A stretch of 64,000 bases of DNA from Pseudoxanthomonas sp. NC8 (GCA_025232375.1 CP060419.1:1-64000); one strand, 5' to 3'; shown: positions 33,051 through 43,284, numbered from the stretch's first letter. Numbers and translations are program-made. Notes: generated by a model from the sequence alone, not told the origin.

Positions 33051-33080
33051 TTGACAATCCGGGGCAGATGGCGCGATCTA
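33051..33080 (+). promoter_or_regulatory. Candidate promoter of the TonB-domain lipoprotein
   Basis: A perfect -35 TTGACA (33051-33056) is followed after 18 nt by a weak -10, GATCTA (33075-33080), 46 nt before the ATG at 33126. Confidence 0.35.
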
Positions 33081-33125
33081 GGGGACGCCATTCGTCGTAC
33101 CACACGCTTTCCACGGGGAGTACCA

Positions 33126-34127
33126 ATGCTGTCGATGACGATTTCGCCGAAGTCACGCCTATGCGCGTGCCTGCTTCTGGCTGCCGCGCTGGGCGCCTGT
33201 TCCAAGCAGGAGGAGGCCACGCCCGACGCGACCACTGCTGCCACCGCGAACCAGCCGGGTAAGGCATCGCCCGCCACCCCGCCTGCCCCCGCCGTTGCCG
33301 CGACCGTGCAGGCCATGAGTGCCGACCAGCTGCGCGACGCCGCCAGCCAGGCGCTGCGTGAGAACCGGATGTATGCGCCGGCCGGCGAGAACGCCATGGA
33401 GTACTACCTGGCGCTGCGCGACAAGCTGCCCGACGACGCGACGGTGAGCAGCGCGTTGACCGACCTGTTGCCGTACACCGTCATCGCTGCCGAACAGGCG
33501 GTCGTGCGCGAACAGTTCGACGAGGCCCAGCGCCTGGTCGGGCTGATCGAAAAAGCGGACAAGACCGCGCCGGCGCTGCCGCGCATCAAGCAGAGCATAG
33601 CCAACTCCCAGCAGGCCGTGGCCAAGCGCAGCGAAGCCGAGGCCGCCAAGGCCAAGGCCGATGCCGAGACACGGGCGCAGGCCCAGCAGCAGCAGCAGGT
33701 CCAGCAGCAGGCCGCCGAGGCCGAAGCCGCCCGCCCTGCCATGGCGGCGCAGCAGGAGGCCGCCCGCCAGACCGCCGCGCGCGAAGCCGAGCAGCGCGAA
33801 GCCGCCGCGCGCCAGCCGGCACCCCAGCAGCAGGCACCGGCCGCGGCCGCGGCACCGACGCCGCCGGCGCAGCGCAGCCTGCGGCCGATCGCCATGCCGG
33901 CGCCGCGCTATCCGCCTGACGCGCTGCGCGCGGGTACCCCGGGCGAGGTGCTGATCGAGTTCACCGTGGGCACCGACGGATCGGTCACCGATGCCCGCGT
34001 GCTGCGCGCGAACCCCGCGCGTACCTTCGACCGCGAAGCGCTCAATGCCGTGCGTCGCTGGCGCTTCGAGCCGGTGGATGCGCCGGTGACCACGCGCCGG
34101 ACCGTGGCGTTCAACCCGGGCGGCTGA
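33126..34127 (+). CDS. Lipoprotein with coiled coil and TonB C-terminal domain
   Basis: Intact 333 residues. The signal sequence ends in the lipobox AALGAC, so the N-terminus is lipid-anchored, not held by a TonB-type transmembrane helix; the +2 Ser favours the outer membrane. A helical domain (residues 65-160) leads to an Ala/Gln/Glu-rich coiled coil (AKAKADAETRAQAQQQQQVQ), then a TonB C-terminal fold (MPAPRYPPDALRAGTPGEVL, ending NAVRRWRFEPVDA). It has no ExbB/ExbD-contacting helix. Function unknown; it could bind TonB boxes or receptors from the wrong side of the periplasm. Confidence 0.85.
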   Translation: MLSMTISPKSRLCACLLLAAALGACSKQEEATPDATTAATANQPGKASPATPPAPAVAATVQAMSADQLRDAASQALRENRMYAPAGENAMEYYLALRDKLPDDATVSSALTDLLPYTVIAAEQAVVREQFDEAQRLVGLIEKADKTAPALPRIKQSIANSQQAVAKRSEAEAAKAKADAETRAQAQQQQQVQQQAAEAEAARPAMAAQQEAARQTAAREAEQREAAARQPAPQQQAPAAAAAPTPPAQRSLRPIAMPAPRYPPDALRAGTPGEVLIEFTVGTDGSVTDARVLRANPARTFDREALNAVRRWRFEPVDAPVTTRRTVAFNPGG

Positions 34128-34148
34128 GCCACCGTCACCGCGAAAGGA

Positions 34149-34177
34149 AAGGCCCGGCAAAGCCGGGCCTTTTTTTT
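34149..34177 (+). terminator. Terminator after the TonB-domain lipoprotein
   Basis: AAGGCCCGGC (34149-34158) and GCCGGGCCTT (34162-34171) form a perfect 10-bp stem, followed by a T-run to 34177. It also faces the end of the converging ABC permease gene. Confidence 0.92.
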
Positions 34178-34200
34178 GCCGTCCAAGAACGCTGCACCGC

Positions 34201-35382
34201 TCAGGTCGAGATCGCCAGTTTTTCCTGCCGGTAGCGCATGACCGCCGCGATCCACAGCACCAAAAGGCAAGAGCCAGGCTGGATCCCAGATAGACGCCCC
34301 ACACCTGCGCGCTGATCGCTTCGCCACGGATCACCTTCAGCAGCAGCTGGTTCTGCGCCAGGAACGGCACCGCGAACTGCCACAGCTGGGTCTTCACCGG
34401 ATTCACCATCAGCATCATGGTCGGGATCATCGGCAGCAGCATCAGCCAGGTCATGTGGCTCTGCGCTTCCTTCAGGCTCTTGGCGGCGGCGGCCAGGAAG
34501 GTCAGCAGGGAAGTGCCGACCAGCAGCATCGGCAGCAGCACGAACAGCATCTTGGCAATCGACAGTATCGACATGTCCAGGGTGCGGGCCATGCCAGTGG
34601 CGAACTGCGCGCTGAGCTTGATCGCCAGCAGCGACAGCAGCAGCGACACCAGCCCGAGCACGCAGGCGGCGATGATCTTGCCGGTGACGATCGCGCCGCG
34701 CGCAGCCGGCGTCGCCAGCAACGGTTCCAGCGTCTGCCGTTCGCGTTCGCCGGCGGTGGCATCCAGCACCAGCGCCGCGCCGCCGAGGAAGGCGGTGATG
34801 ATCAGGAAATACGGCAGCATCACCGACAGCATCAGGCCGCGCTTGGCCTCCGGCGTGGACACGTCCAGCGTGCTGGTGTTGACCGGCTGCGCCACGGCCG
34901 GATCCATCCCGCGGGCCAGCAGGCGCAGCGCGCCGACCTGGCCGCTGTAGGCCGCCAGTGCCCCGCGCAGGCGCTGTCCGGGAATGCCGGAATCACGCTG
35001 GGTGGTGTCCAGCATCACCTCCACCAGCGCCGGCCGGCCCGCGCGCCAGTCGTCGGCGAAGCTTTCGGAGATGCGCAGGCCCACGTCCCTGGCGCTGCTC
35101 GCGCAATGCCGCTTCCAGGTCGGCCGGGGCGTCCACCGCCTTGATCCCCGGGTGGCGAGGAACGCGACCAGGTTCGGTGCGCGCTCCATGCCGATCACCG
35201 GGATTTCCAGCGTCTTGTCGATCTGGGTCTTCGCCCGCTTCTCGGCCAGCGTACCCATGCCAGGATCAGAGCCGGGAACAGCAGCGGCCCGAGCAGCAGG
35301 GTCAACGCCAGGTACGCCGGTCGCGGCCGATGTCGCGCAGCTCCTTCAGCATCACGATCCACATCGTCGACAGCGTGCTCAT
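34201..35382 (-). CDS. ABC-2 type permease (NatB-like)
   Basis: Membrane half of an exporter paired with the ATPase upstream. N-terminal MSTLSTMWIVMLKELRDIGRDR precedes a first helix, a large soluble domain, and a helical cluster (GLMLSVMLPYFLIITAFLGG, GERERQTLEPLLATPAARGA, LLVGTSLLTFLAAAAKSL). About 393 residues. The ERERQTLEPLL stretch is typical of NatB/ABC-2 sodium-exporter-like permeases. Frameshifts near 35265, 35150, 35090 and 34265. Its ATG overlaps the stop of the ATPase (ATGA), so the two are translationally coupled. Confidence 0.88.
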
Positions 35383-36125
35383 GCGTGCAGGCCCTCCTCC
35401 GAACCGATCACCTTGACGAAGGCATCCTCCAGGTTGTCCTCGCCGGTCTGTTCGCGCAGCTGGTCCGCGCTGCCTTCGGCCACGACCTGGCCCTTGGCGA
35501 TGATCACGATGCGGTCGCAGAGCGCGGCCACCTCCTGCATGATGTGGCTGGAGAAGATCACGCAGCGGCCCTCGTCGCGCAGGCCGCGCAGGAATTCGCG
35601 CATCGCGCGCGTGGTCATCACGTCCAGGCCGTTGGTCGGTTCGTCGAGGATGACGTTGCGCGGATCGTGGACCAGGGCGCGGGCGATCGCGGTCTTGGTC
35701 CGCTGGCCTTGCGAGAAGCCCTCGGTCTGCCGATCGAGGATCTCGCCCATGTCCAGCGCCGCCGACAGCGTGGCGATGCGTTCGGCCACGCGCGCGGCGG
35801 GGATGCCGTGCAGGCGGCCGAAGTAGGCGATGTTCTCGCGCGCGGTCAGGCGCTTGTACACGCCGCGTGCGTCGGGCAGCACGCCCAGCGCGCGGCGCAC
35901 GGTGACCGGATCGGCCGCCGTGTCCACGCCATCGACCTCGATCCGCCCCAGGTCGGGCTTCATCAGGGTGTAGAGCATGCGCAGGGTGGTGGTCTTGCCG
36001 GCGCCGTTCGGGCCGAGCAGGCCGGTGATCTGGCCGTCATGGGCCTCGAAGCTGACCCCGGATACCGCCTTCACGGTGCCGGTCTTGGTCTTGAAGCTCT
36101 TGTGCAGGTCGTGGGCGCGGATCAT
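35379..36125 (-). CDS. ABC transporter ATPase (NatA-like)
   Basis: Intact 248 residues with Walker A GLLGPNGAGKTTTLRML, Q-loop region GVLPDARGVYKRLTAREN, signature GFSQGQRTKTAIARAL, Walker B NVILDEPTNGLD and switch His in IFSSHIM. The EGFSQGQR variant of the signature and the closing NLEDAFVKVIG are typical of the NatA subgroup. Partner of the permease at 34201-35382; the cargo is not evident. Confidence 0.93.
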   Translation of the reverse strand: MIRAHDLHKSFKTKTGTVKAVSGVSFEAHDGQITGLLGPNGAGKTTTLRMLYTLMKPDLGRIEVDGVDTAADPVTVRRALGVLPDARGVYKRLTARENIAYFGRLHGIPAARVAERIATLSAALDMGEILDRQTEGFSQGQRTKTAIARALVHDPRNVILDEPTNGLDVMTTRAMREFLRGLRDEGRCVIFSSHIMQEVAALCDRIVIIAKGQVVAEGSADQLREQTGEDNLEDAFVKVIGSEEGLHA

Positions 36126-36156
36126 GGCGCGGCTCCCGCTGGAATGTGTCGGCGCA

Positions 36157-37679
36157 TCAGGGTTCCCATCCGTTGAAACTGGTGAAAGGCGGCACGTAGG
36201 TCAGGGTGTCGAGGCAGCTGGCGTCCAGCGCCTTGGCATCGGTGGATTCGAGGAACTGGCCGAGCAGCCGCGGCATGCAGCCGAGCGAGAGCGTGCCGTG
36301 TGCCTGCCCGCGCAGGACCAGGTGGCGGCCGTTGGGCAGCGTCTGCAGGACCTGCTCGGCATAGCGCGGCGGCGTCACCGGATCGAACTCGCCCGACAGC
36401 AGCAGCACCGGCACGTCCGACTTCAGCGGCGCGGTGAAATCCTCCGGCCGGCCGCCGTGCGGCCAGGTGGCGCACGCGGCGAAGAACATCCGGGCCACGT
36501 CCGGGCCGAGCAGCGTGCCTTCCGCGCCGCCTTCCCTGTAGCGGTCCGCGTCTTCGGCGCAGATCACCGACCACTGCATGCCGCGCGCCATCGAACCGCC
36601 CATGTTGCGGCCCATCAGGTCGTGCAGCGACATCAGCGGCGCGTAGCGGTTCTTGGCTGGCCTCGTCCAGCACCAGCGGCAGCAGCGAGGCGGTCTGCGG
36701 CATGTACGAGAACATGAAGGTAAGGCCGGTGACTGTATCGGCGCTGGCGATTCCGCTGCGGCTCTCGCCGCTGGCCGGGTCGCGGTATTCGACCTGTGCC
36801 GGCGCCTCGCGCAGCCGGGTAACCAGCGTGTCGAGCTGGGTGCGTGCATCGTGCGGGAAGCGCTTGGCACAGGCCGGCAGTTCGCGGCAGTTCGCGGATT
36901 GCAGCTTCAGCGCATCCTCGAAGGTATGGGCGAATTCGCCGCCGACCACCAGGTCGTTCGGCGCCACGCCGTCCAGCACAATACTGCGCACGTGTTGCGG
37001 AAAGCGCTTGGCGTACTGCTGGGCCACGCGGGTGCCGTACGAGCCGCCGGGTAAGGTTGATCTTCGCCGCGCCGATCGCTTCGCGCACCGCATCCAGGTC
37101 GGCGATCGCGTCGGTCGTGGTGTAGAAGCGCGGGTCGGCGCGATCGGCGACGCCTTCGGCGCAGCGCCGCGCGAACGCGGCGATCGCCGCGGCATCGGGC
37201 GTGGCTGCGGCCTGCGGATCGTCGTCCTCGGCGGCACATGCCAGCAGGTTCGAATCGCCGGTGCCGCGCTGGTCGACCAGCACGACGTGGCGCTGCTTGC
37301 GCACTTCCGTGAACGCCGGATCCAGCTGTGGCCAGACCTGCACGGCCGACTGGCCGGGCCCGCCGGCGAGGAAGAACACCGGATCCTCCGTGGCCGAGCC
37401 TTCATCCGTCGCCGGCAATAAAGGTAAGGTTGAGCCTGATCCGGCGGCCATCGGGCGCGTCGCGGTTCTCGGGCACCTCGAAGCTGGCGCACTGCGCCTG
37501 CACGTTCCCGGCCGAGAACCCGTTGGCCAGGTGCAGGGTTCGAAGGCGATGGCGCCGTAGTGGCGGGTGGAGGATGCGGCCGGCGCCGGCGCCGGGGCGG
37601 AGTCGCAGCCGCCCAGCAGCGCGGCCGTGGCGGCCAGCGCCGCGGTGGCGGTCAAACGTCGGGTCGTGCGGGACATCAT
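36157..37679 (-). CDS. Lipoprotein alpha/beta hydrolase (S33 peptidase-like)
   Basis: About 505 residues. Lipobox ALLGGC anchors it to a membrane. The alpha/beta hydrolase core shows the oxyanion strand FFLAGGPGQSA, the VDQRGTGDS segment, the nucleophile elbow GGSYGTRVAQQYA, acid GEFDPVTPP and the catalytic His in GQAHGT. This matches tripeptidyl-aminopeptidase-like enzymes of family S33. Frameshifts near 37425, 37515, 37055 and 36650. ATG at 37676 is an equal start. It ends 32 nt before the ABC ATPase and probably shares its transcript. Confidence 0.85.
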
Positions 37680-37729
37680 CGAAACAGCCCCTCGTGGTGG
37701 TGAAAGTGGAAGCGGAACACGCAGCCGGA

Positions 37730-37921
37730 TCAGTCCGGCAGGAACACATCCTCGATCCGCAGGGCGAACAGGCGCGCGATGCGGAACGCCAGCGGCAGGC
37801 TGGGGTCGTATTTGCCGGTCTCCAGCGCGTTGACGGTCTGCCGGGAAACCTCGAGCTGCTCGGCCAGTTCGCCCTGCGACCAGCCCTGCGCCTCGCGCAG
37901 ATCGCGCAACCGGTTGTTCAT
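37730..37921 (-). CDS. XRE-family regulator, short
   Basis: Intact 63-residue Cro/CI-type helix-turn-helix: RLRDLREAQGWSQGELAEQL, then VSRQTVNALETGKYDPSLPL and a closing FALRIEDVFLPD. Stand-alone short XRE proteins like this usually sit beside a membrane protein gene and repress their own operon. Two near-identical palindromes, TGTCAAG-N4-CTTGACA, flank the operon promoter at 38697-38759 and are the likely operators. The start ATG overlaps the observed end of the upstream gene. Confidence 0.92.
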   Translation of the reverse strand: MNNRLRDLREAQGWSQGELAEQLEVSRQTVNALETGKYDPSLPLAFRIARLFALRIEDVFLPD

Positions 37922-38516
37922 CGGTGGCCGTTCACCGGTAGCGCCGCACGACCATGGCCTTGGCTAAGGCCGTAGGTCAGGCAGACCAGCGGGAACAGCC
38001 AGATCAGCGCAGCGGCGGCGGGAATGGCGATCACCTTCGCCGCCTGCAGGAAGCCCGCGGACATGTACAGCAGCGAGACGAACGCGGTGGCGAGGCTGAC
38101 CGCCTCCAGCTCGATGCGTTGCTGCATCTCGTCGACATCGCGGATGTAGCGGACCATGGCGCGCAGCGCCAACGCGATCGGCGGCACCGGCAGCAGCGCG
38201 ACCAGGGCACGCAGGCCCGGGGCCTCGATGTGCCGCAACAGGGTGATCGAGGCGAACAGCACCAGCGCGTAGCCGCCCATGGCCAGCATCAGCTCGCGGG
38301 TATAACGGCGGCGCAGGCCGGTGGGAGCGCTGTCGCAGGCATCCGGCAGCTGCCAGCGCAGCAGCGCGGCGAAGGCCTGGGATAAGGCCCAGCATGGTCA
38401 GCACCTTAGCCGAGCCAGCCCGGCACCTGCCCCGGCAGCAGTCGGGGCACCACCGCGGCGCCGATGCCCGCCGGGATTGCGGTGGTGAGCAGGGCCGGGG
38501 GTGAAAGCAGCTTCAT
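37918..38516 (-). CDS. Integral membrane protein paired with the XRE regulator
   Basis: About 195 residues with four or more hydrophobic segments, among them LMLAMGGYALVLFASITLL, LRALVALLPVPPIALALRAM and AKVIAIPAAAALIWLFPLV. An in-frame TAA near 38405 lies inside CTAAGG. Reading CAAGG instead joins GWLG to KVLTMLGL, so the stop is probably an error. The 3' end is also uncertain: the observed frame stops at 37918, but correcting CCTTAGCC to CCTGGCC gives KAMVVRRYR and a stop at 37932. Function unknown; four-helix partners of short XRE repressors often serve signalling or immunity. Confidence 0.7.
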
Positions 38517-38686
38517 CGTGGGGCTCCGCGCCGGCGCCGGATCGCGTTGCCGAGGCCCAGTCCGAAAAGGCCAAGGCCCACGCCGAGGAATGCGGACTGG
38601 TCGCCCGCGATGGCTATCGCGATGAAGGCGACACCCACGCCCAGAAATCCCGCACCTGCACCCGTTCCGCGCTGCACCCGTTCCAT
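38513..38686 (-). CDS. 57-residue membrane protein, first gene of the XRE operon
   Basis: A short gene. MERVQRGTGAGAGFLGVGVA opens a protein with two Gly/Ile/Leu-rich hydrophobic stretches (AFIAIAIAGDQSAF and GVGLGLFGLGLGNAI) and a basic tail, RRRRGAPR. The stop TGA overlaps the ATG of the next gene (ATGA), which supports translation and this frame. No ribosome site is evident. It lies 10 nt after operator 1. No known family is recognised. Confidence 0.65.
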   Translation of the reverse strand: MERVQRGTGAGAGFLGVGVAFIAIAIAGDQSAFLGVGLGLFGLGLGNAIRRRRGAPR

Positions 38687-38696
38687 TGCCAATCCA

Positions 38697-38759
38697 TGTC
38701 AAGGAAGCTTGACAGCCACAATAAGGGCGCCCCCGACAGGCTGTCAAGCGTCCTTGACA
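38697..38759 (-). promoter_or_regulatory. Promoter with two operators of the XRE operon
   Basis: Operator 1, TGTCAAGGAAGCTTGACA (38697-38714), and operator 2, TGTCAAGCGTCCTTGACA (38742-38759), share identical 7-bp arms with a 4-nt spacer; their centres are 45 bp apart. On the minus strand operator 2 supplies a perfect -35 TTGACA (38747-38742). A -10 TATTGT lies at 38723-38718 with an 18-nt spacer, and operator 1 covers the start point. Both operators therefore block the promoter, as expected for autorepression. Confidence 0.75.
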
Positions 38760-38826
38760 TGACCCTGGCATGGGGGTGAGGCCTTAGCTCGGGTTCCGGC
38801 CTGCCAGGGTCGGCCGGATGCACGAC

Positions 38827-39588
38827 CTACTTGTTGCTGATGTACTTCTCGCGCCTGATCTGCGGGATCGGCAGGCCGTGGCCCTTCAGGGCCTCGAAGC
38901 ACGCATCGACCATGTCGGGATTGCCGCACAGGTAGGCGATGTCGGTGGCCGGGTCCGGTGCGAACTCCGCCAGTTGCTGCTGCACGTAGCCGTGGCGTAC
39001 GTCCGGGTGCGCGTGGGGCGAGTCGACCGCAGGCATTTCCCGCGACAGGCAGGGCATGTAGCGGAAACGCGGATGCGCGTCGGCGAAGGCACGGAAATCG
39101 TCGGCGTAGAGCAGCTCGCCCGGCGTGCGTGCGCCGGCCAGCACGGCCACCTCGAGGTCGCGCTCGGCCAGCAGCTGGCCCAGCACCGGCAGCATCGAGC
39201 GGTACGGGGTCACGCCGGTGCCGGTGGCGATCAGCAGGTAACGCCGGTTGTGGTCACCGGGCATCAGGCAGAAGCGCCCATAGGGACCGCTGGCATTGAC
39301 CCGGCCACCGATGGTAAGGCCCTCGAACAGCGCGGTGGCCGCGCCGCCGGGGACATGGCTGACCGCGATCTCCACCGCCTCGCCCGGGCCCAGCGCGTGG
39401 TCGTGGATGGTGGCCAGCGAATAGCTGCGCCGCGCCGGGGTGCCGTCGGCGTAGTCGAAATGGATCTGGATGAACTGGCCGGGGATGAAGTCCAGCGGCT
39501 GGCCGTCGTCACGGGTGAGCACGTAGTGGCCGATGGTGGGCGCCAACATGCGGCGGCCGACAAGGCGGAGCGGGAACTGGACGGGCAC
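38827..39588 (-). CDS. fpr: Ferredoxin--NADP reductase
   Basis: FAD enzyme moving electrons between NADPH and ferredoxin or flavodoxin. FAD-binding RRSYSLATIHDHALGPGEAV, the GPYGRF phosphate loop, NADP-binding ATGTGVTPYRSMLPVL and the C-terminal YLCGNPDMVDACFEALKGHG and REKYISNK. About 253 residues from the GTG at 39588, matching bacterial Fpr; a GTG at 39651 would add 21 residues. The frame is intact. It is divergent from the ABC exporter at 39691. Confidence 0.92.
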   Translation of the reverse strand: MPVQFPLRLVGRRMLAPTIGHYVLTRDDGQPLDFIPGQFIQIHFDYADGTPARRSYSLATIHDHALGPGEAVEIAVSHVPGGAATALFEGLTIGGRVNASGPYGRFCLMPGDHNRRYLLIATGTGVTPYRSMLPVLGQLLAERDLEVAVLAGARTPGELLYADDFRAFADAHPRFRYMPCLSREMPAVDSPHAHPDVRHGYVQQQLAEFAPDPATDIAYLCGNPDMVDACFEALKGHGLPIPQIRREKYISNK

Positions 39589-39639
39589 GGTGGTGGTTTT
39601 CGAAACAGTCTGTAGCCAGGTCCATTCCCGGCGGCGACC

Positions 39640-39645
39640 TATAAT
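39640..39645 (+). promoter_or_regulatory. -10 box for the ABC exporter operon
   Basis: Perfect TATAAT, 46 nt before the ATPase ATG, in the divergent gap with the reductase gene. No clear -35 is seen. Confidence 0.4.
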
Positions 39646-39690
39646 AGCCACAGCTCCGAACAGGCGCCCGCCGCGGCGCGAAGGCCCTTC

Positions 39691-40637
<947 letters not shown>

Positions 40638-40641
<4 letters not shown>

Positions 40642-41459
40642 AGCAGGACGCCGACACCGTGAGCAACATGGCGACGAGCGGCCGCAGCGACACCGCCCGC
40701 AACTGGATCGCGCTGGGCACCATTGTCCGCCGCGAGGTGCGCCGCATCCTCCGCATCTGGGGCCAGACCCCGGTGCCGCCGGCGATCACCATGACCCTGT
40801 ACTTCCTGATCTTCGGCGGCCTGATCGGCTCGAAGATCGGCGACATGGGCGGCTTCACCTACATGCAGTTCATCGTCCCCGGGCTGGTGATGATGAGCGT
40901 GATCCAGAACAGCTACGGCAACATCTCCTCTTCGTTCTTCGGCGCCAAGTTCGGCCGCCACGTCGAGGAACTGCTGGTCAGCCCGATGCCGAACTGGGTG
41001 ATCCTCGGCGGCTACGTCGCCGGCGCGGTGCTGCGCGGGCTGATGGTGGGCGCGATCGTGCTGGTGATCGCCATGCTCTTCACGTCCGTGCGCGTGCCAC
41101 ACCCGCTGGTCACCTTCACCACGGTGTTGCTGGGGGCGACGATCTTCTCGCTGGCCGGCTTCGTCAACGCGGTCTATGCCAAGAAGTTCGACGACGTGGC
41201 GATCGTGCCGACCTTCATCCTGACCCCGCTGACCTATCTCGGTGGCGTGTTCTATTCGGTCACCCTGCTGCCCGGCTGGGCGCAGGCGCTGACCCATGCC
41301 AACCCGATCTTCTACATGGTCAATGCGTTCCGCTACGGCCTGCTCGACACTTCGGACGTGCCGCTGTGGGTGGCCTACGCGCTGATGCTCGGCTTCGCCG
41401 CCGCGCTGACGGCGCTGTCGCTGTGGCTGCTGCGTCGCGGCGTGGGCCTGCGCAGCTGA
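40638..41459 (+). CDS. ABC-2 permease (YadH-like)
   Basis: Intact 273-residue inner-membrane protein with six predicted helices (TMTLYFLIFGGLIGSKIG, FIVPGLVMMSVIQNSYGN, MLFTSVRVPHPLVTFTTVLL and so on) and the class motif FFGAKFGRHVEELLVSPMPN. It forms an exporter with the preceding ATPase. Cargo unknown. PanE-like reductase follows after 14 nt, so it is probably in the same transcript. Confidence 0.93.
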
Positions 41460-41473
41460 GCGCCGCCGTGCGC

Positions 41474-42400
41474 ATGCTCGTGCTCGGCGCCGGCGGTACC
41501 GGCGGCTATTTCGGCGGACGCCTGGCCGATACCGGTGCGGACGTGACGTTCTGGTGCGCGGCGCGCGGGCGGCACTGCTGCGCGAACGCGGCCTGCGCAT
41601 CCGCAGCCCGCTCGGCGATGCGGACCTTGGCCGTGGCCACGGTGACGGTGGAGGACCTGGCGGCGTTGCCGCCGTTCGACCTGGTCGTGCTCAGCTGCAA
41701 GGCCTACGACCTGGACGGCGCGATCGCGGCGATCGCCCCGGCGGTCGGGCCCGACACCGCCGTGCTGCCGATCCTCAACGGCCTGCTCCACTACGACGCG
41801 CTCGATGCGCGTTTCGGCCGCGCCCGCGTGCTGGGCGGGCTGTGCTTCATCAGCGCCACGCTGGGTGCGGACGGCGCGATCGTGCACATGGGACGACCGG
41901 CCTCGCTCACCTTCGGCCTGCGCGAGGGCAATGCCGACGCCGGCGTGCTGCGGAAGCTGGCCGCCGCCTGCGCGGCCGCGGGCGTGGATCACCTGCTCGC
42001 GCCGGACATCGCCCGCGCGCAATGGATCAAGTTCAGTTTTATGGCCGCGCTGGCCGCGGGCACCTGCCTGATGCGCGCCAGCGTCGGCGGCATCGTCGCC
42101 AGCGAGGGGGCGAGGCGTTCATGGCCGCGCTGCACGACGAGTGCCTTGGCCGTGGCCGCCGCCGAAGGGCAGCCGGTAGCGCCGGACGAGGTGGCAACGG
42201 CGCGTGGCCACCTGACCCGCGCCGGTTCGACCGTCACCGCCTCCATGCTGCGCGACCTGCAGGCGGGTGCGCGCGTGGAGGCGCTGCAGATCGTCGGTGA
42301 CATGGTCCACCGCGCCCACCGCGCCGGCCTGGCCGTGCCGCGGCTGGCGGCGGCATGGGTGCACCTGCAGGCGTACGAGGCGACCCGCGCCGCGGGCTGA
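41474..42400 (+). CDS. Ketopantoate reductase family protein (PanE/ApbA-like)
   Basis: NADPH-dependent reductase of the family that makes pantoate for coenzyme A. Rossmann motif LVLGAGGTGGYFGGRLADTG at the start, LSCKAYDL with the conserved Lys, LPILNGLLHYD, and helical domain residues QWIKFSFMAALAAGT. About 308 residues. Frameshifts near 41555, 41625 (CCTTGG), 42110 and 42143 (CCTTGG). Family members are not all PanE, so the substrate is uncertain. A GTG at 41468 is an alternative start. Confidence 0.82.
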   Translation: MLVLGAGGTGGYFGGRLADTGADVTFWCAARGRHCCANAACASAARSAMRTLAVATVTVEDLAALPPFDLVVLSCKAYDLDGAIAAIAPAVGPDTAVLPILNGLLHYDALDARFGRARVLGGLCFISATLGADGAIVHMGRPASLTFGLREGNADAGVLRKLAAACAAAGVDHLLAPDIARAQWIKFSFMAALAAGTCLMRASVGGIVASEGARRSWPRCTTSALAVAAAEGQPVAPDEVATARGHLTRAGSTVTASMLRDLQAGARVEALQIVGDMVHRAHRAGLAVPRLAAAWVHLQAYEATRAAG

Positions 42401-42413
42401 TGCGCCGGCGGTG

Positions 42414-43235
42414 TCAGGCACCCGCCGGCGAGCTGACCTGCGCCGACGCCGGTAGGCGGAAGAACCCGAACGCGTTGGCCGTGGTCTGCGCGGCGACCGC
42501 CGCCGGATCCTCGCCGCGGTCGCGGGCCAGCTCCTCGACGATGTGCGGCAGGAACGACGGTTCGTTGCGCCGGTCCTTCGGCATCGGCTTGAGCGTGCGC
42601 GGCAGCAGGTACGGCGCGTCGGTCTCCACCAGCAGGCGGTTGGCGGGAATGTGCTTCACCAGTTCGCGCAGGTGCTGGCCGCGGCGTTCGTCGCACAGCC
42701 AGCCGGTGATGCCGATGTACCAGTCGTTGTCCAGGTAGTCGAACATCTCCTCGCGGGTGCCGGTGAAGCAGTGCACCACCGCCGCGCCCAGGCGCCCGTC
42801 GAAGTTCTTCATCATCGCCATGAAGTCCTCGTGCGCATCGCGCTGGTGCAGGAACAGCGGCTTGTGCGTCTCGACCCCGATCTGCAGCTGGCGCTCGAAC
42901 GCCTTGCGCTGCGCCGGACGCGGCGAGAAGTCGCGGAAGTAGTCCAGCCCGCACTCGCCCACCGCCACCACTTCGGCGTGCGCATGCAGCGCGCGCATCT
43001 CCGCGTCGCACTCGTCGGTGTACTCGGTGGCGTGGTGCGGATGCACGCCGGCGGTGGCGTGCAGGAAACCCGGATGCGCCTGCGCCAGCTGCAGGGCCAG
43101 CGGCGAATGGTCGCGGCTGGCGCCGGTGACCACCATCTGCACCACCCCCGCCTCGCGGGCGCGGGCCAGCACGGCGTCGCGATCGCGGTCGAAGCTGTCA
43201 TGGGTGAGGTTGGCGCCGATGTCGACCAGGGGCAT
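42414..43235 (-). CDS. tatD: TatD-family metal-dependent deoxyribonuclease
   Basis: Intact 273-residue TIM-barrel hydrolase using two metals to digest DNA. Ligands appear in order: VDIGANLTH (D and N), ATAGVHPHHA, AVGECGLDYF (Glu), LFLHQRDAHEDF (His), VVHCFTGT (His) and LVETDAPYLLP (Asp). Length and motifs are normal. It converges on the PanE-like gene and is divergent from hrpB. Confidence 0.93.
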   Translation of the reverse strand: MPLVDIGANLTHDSFDRDRDAVLARAREAGVVQMVVTGASRDHSPLALQLAQAHPGFLHATAGVHPHHATEYTDECDAEMRALHAHAEVVAVGECGLDYFRDFSPRPAQRKAFERQLQIGVETHKPLFLHQRDAHEDFMAMMKNFDGRLGAAVVHCFTGTREEMFDYLDNDWYIGITGWLCDERRGQHLRELVKHIPANRLLVETDAPYLLPRTLKPMPKDRRNEPSFLPHIVEELARDRGEDPAAVAAQTTANAFGFFRLPASAQVSSPAGA

Positions 43236-43266
43236 GCAGGGAGAAGCCGGAGCGGGGGATGCCCAT

Positions 43267-43284
43267 TGTAGGAGCCGCTCCTGC
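43267..43284. repeat. REP-like short inverted repeat
   Basis: TGTAGGAGCCGCTCCTGC contains AGGAGC-C-GCTCCT (43270-43282). TGTAGGAGC is a common start of dispersed REP elements in Xanthomonadaceae and pseudomonads. A partial copy occurs at 59190-59198. It lies in the tatD/hrpB gap. Confidence 0.4.

Noticed and set aside
33159-35258. 699-residue minus-strand frame
   Set aside because: Its first part is the ABC permease; the rest is the antisense of the TonB-domain lipoprotein, joined by a frameshift.
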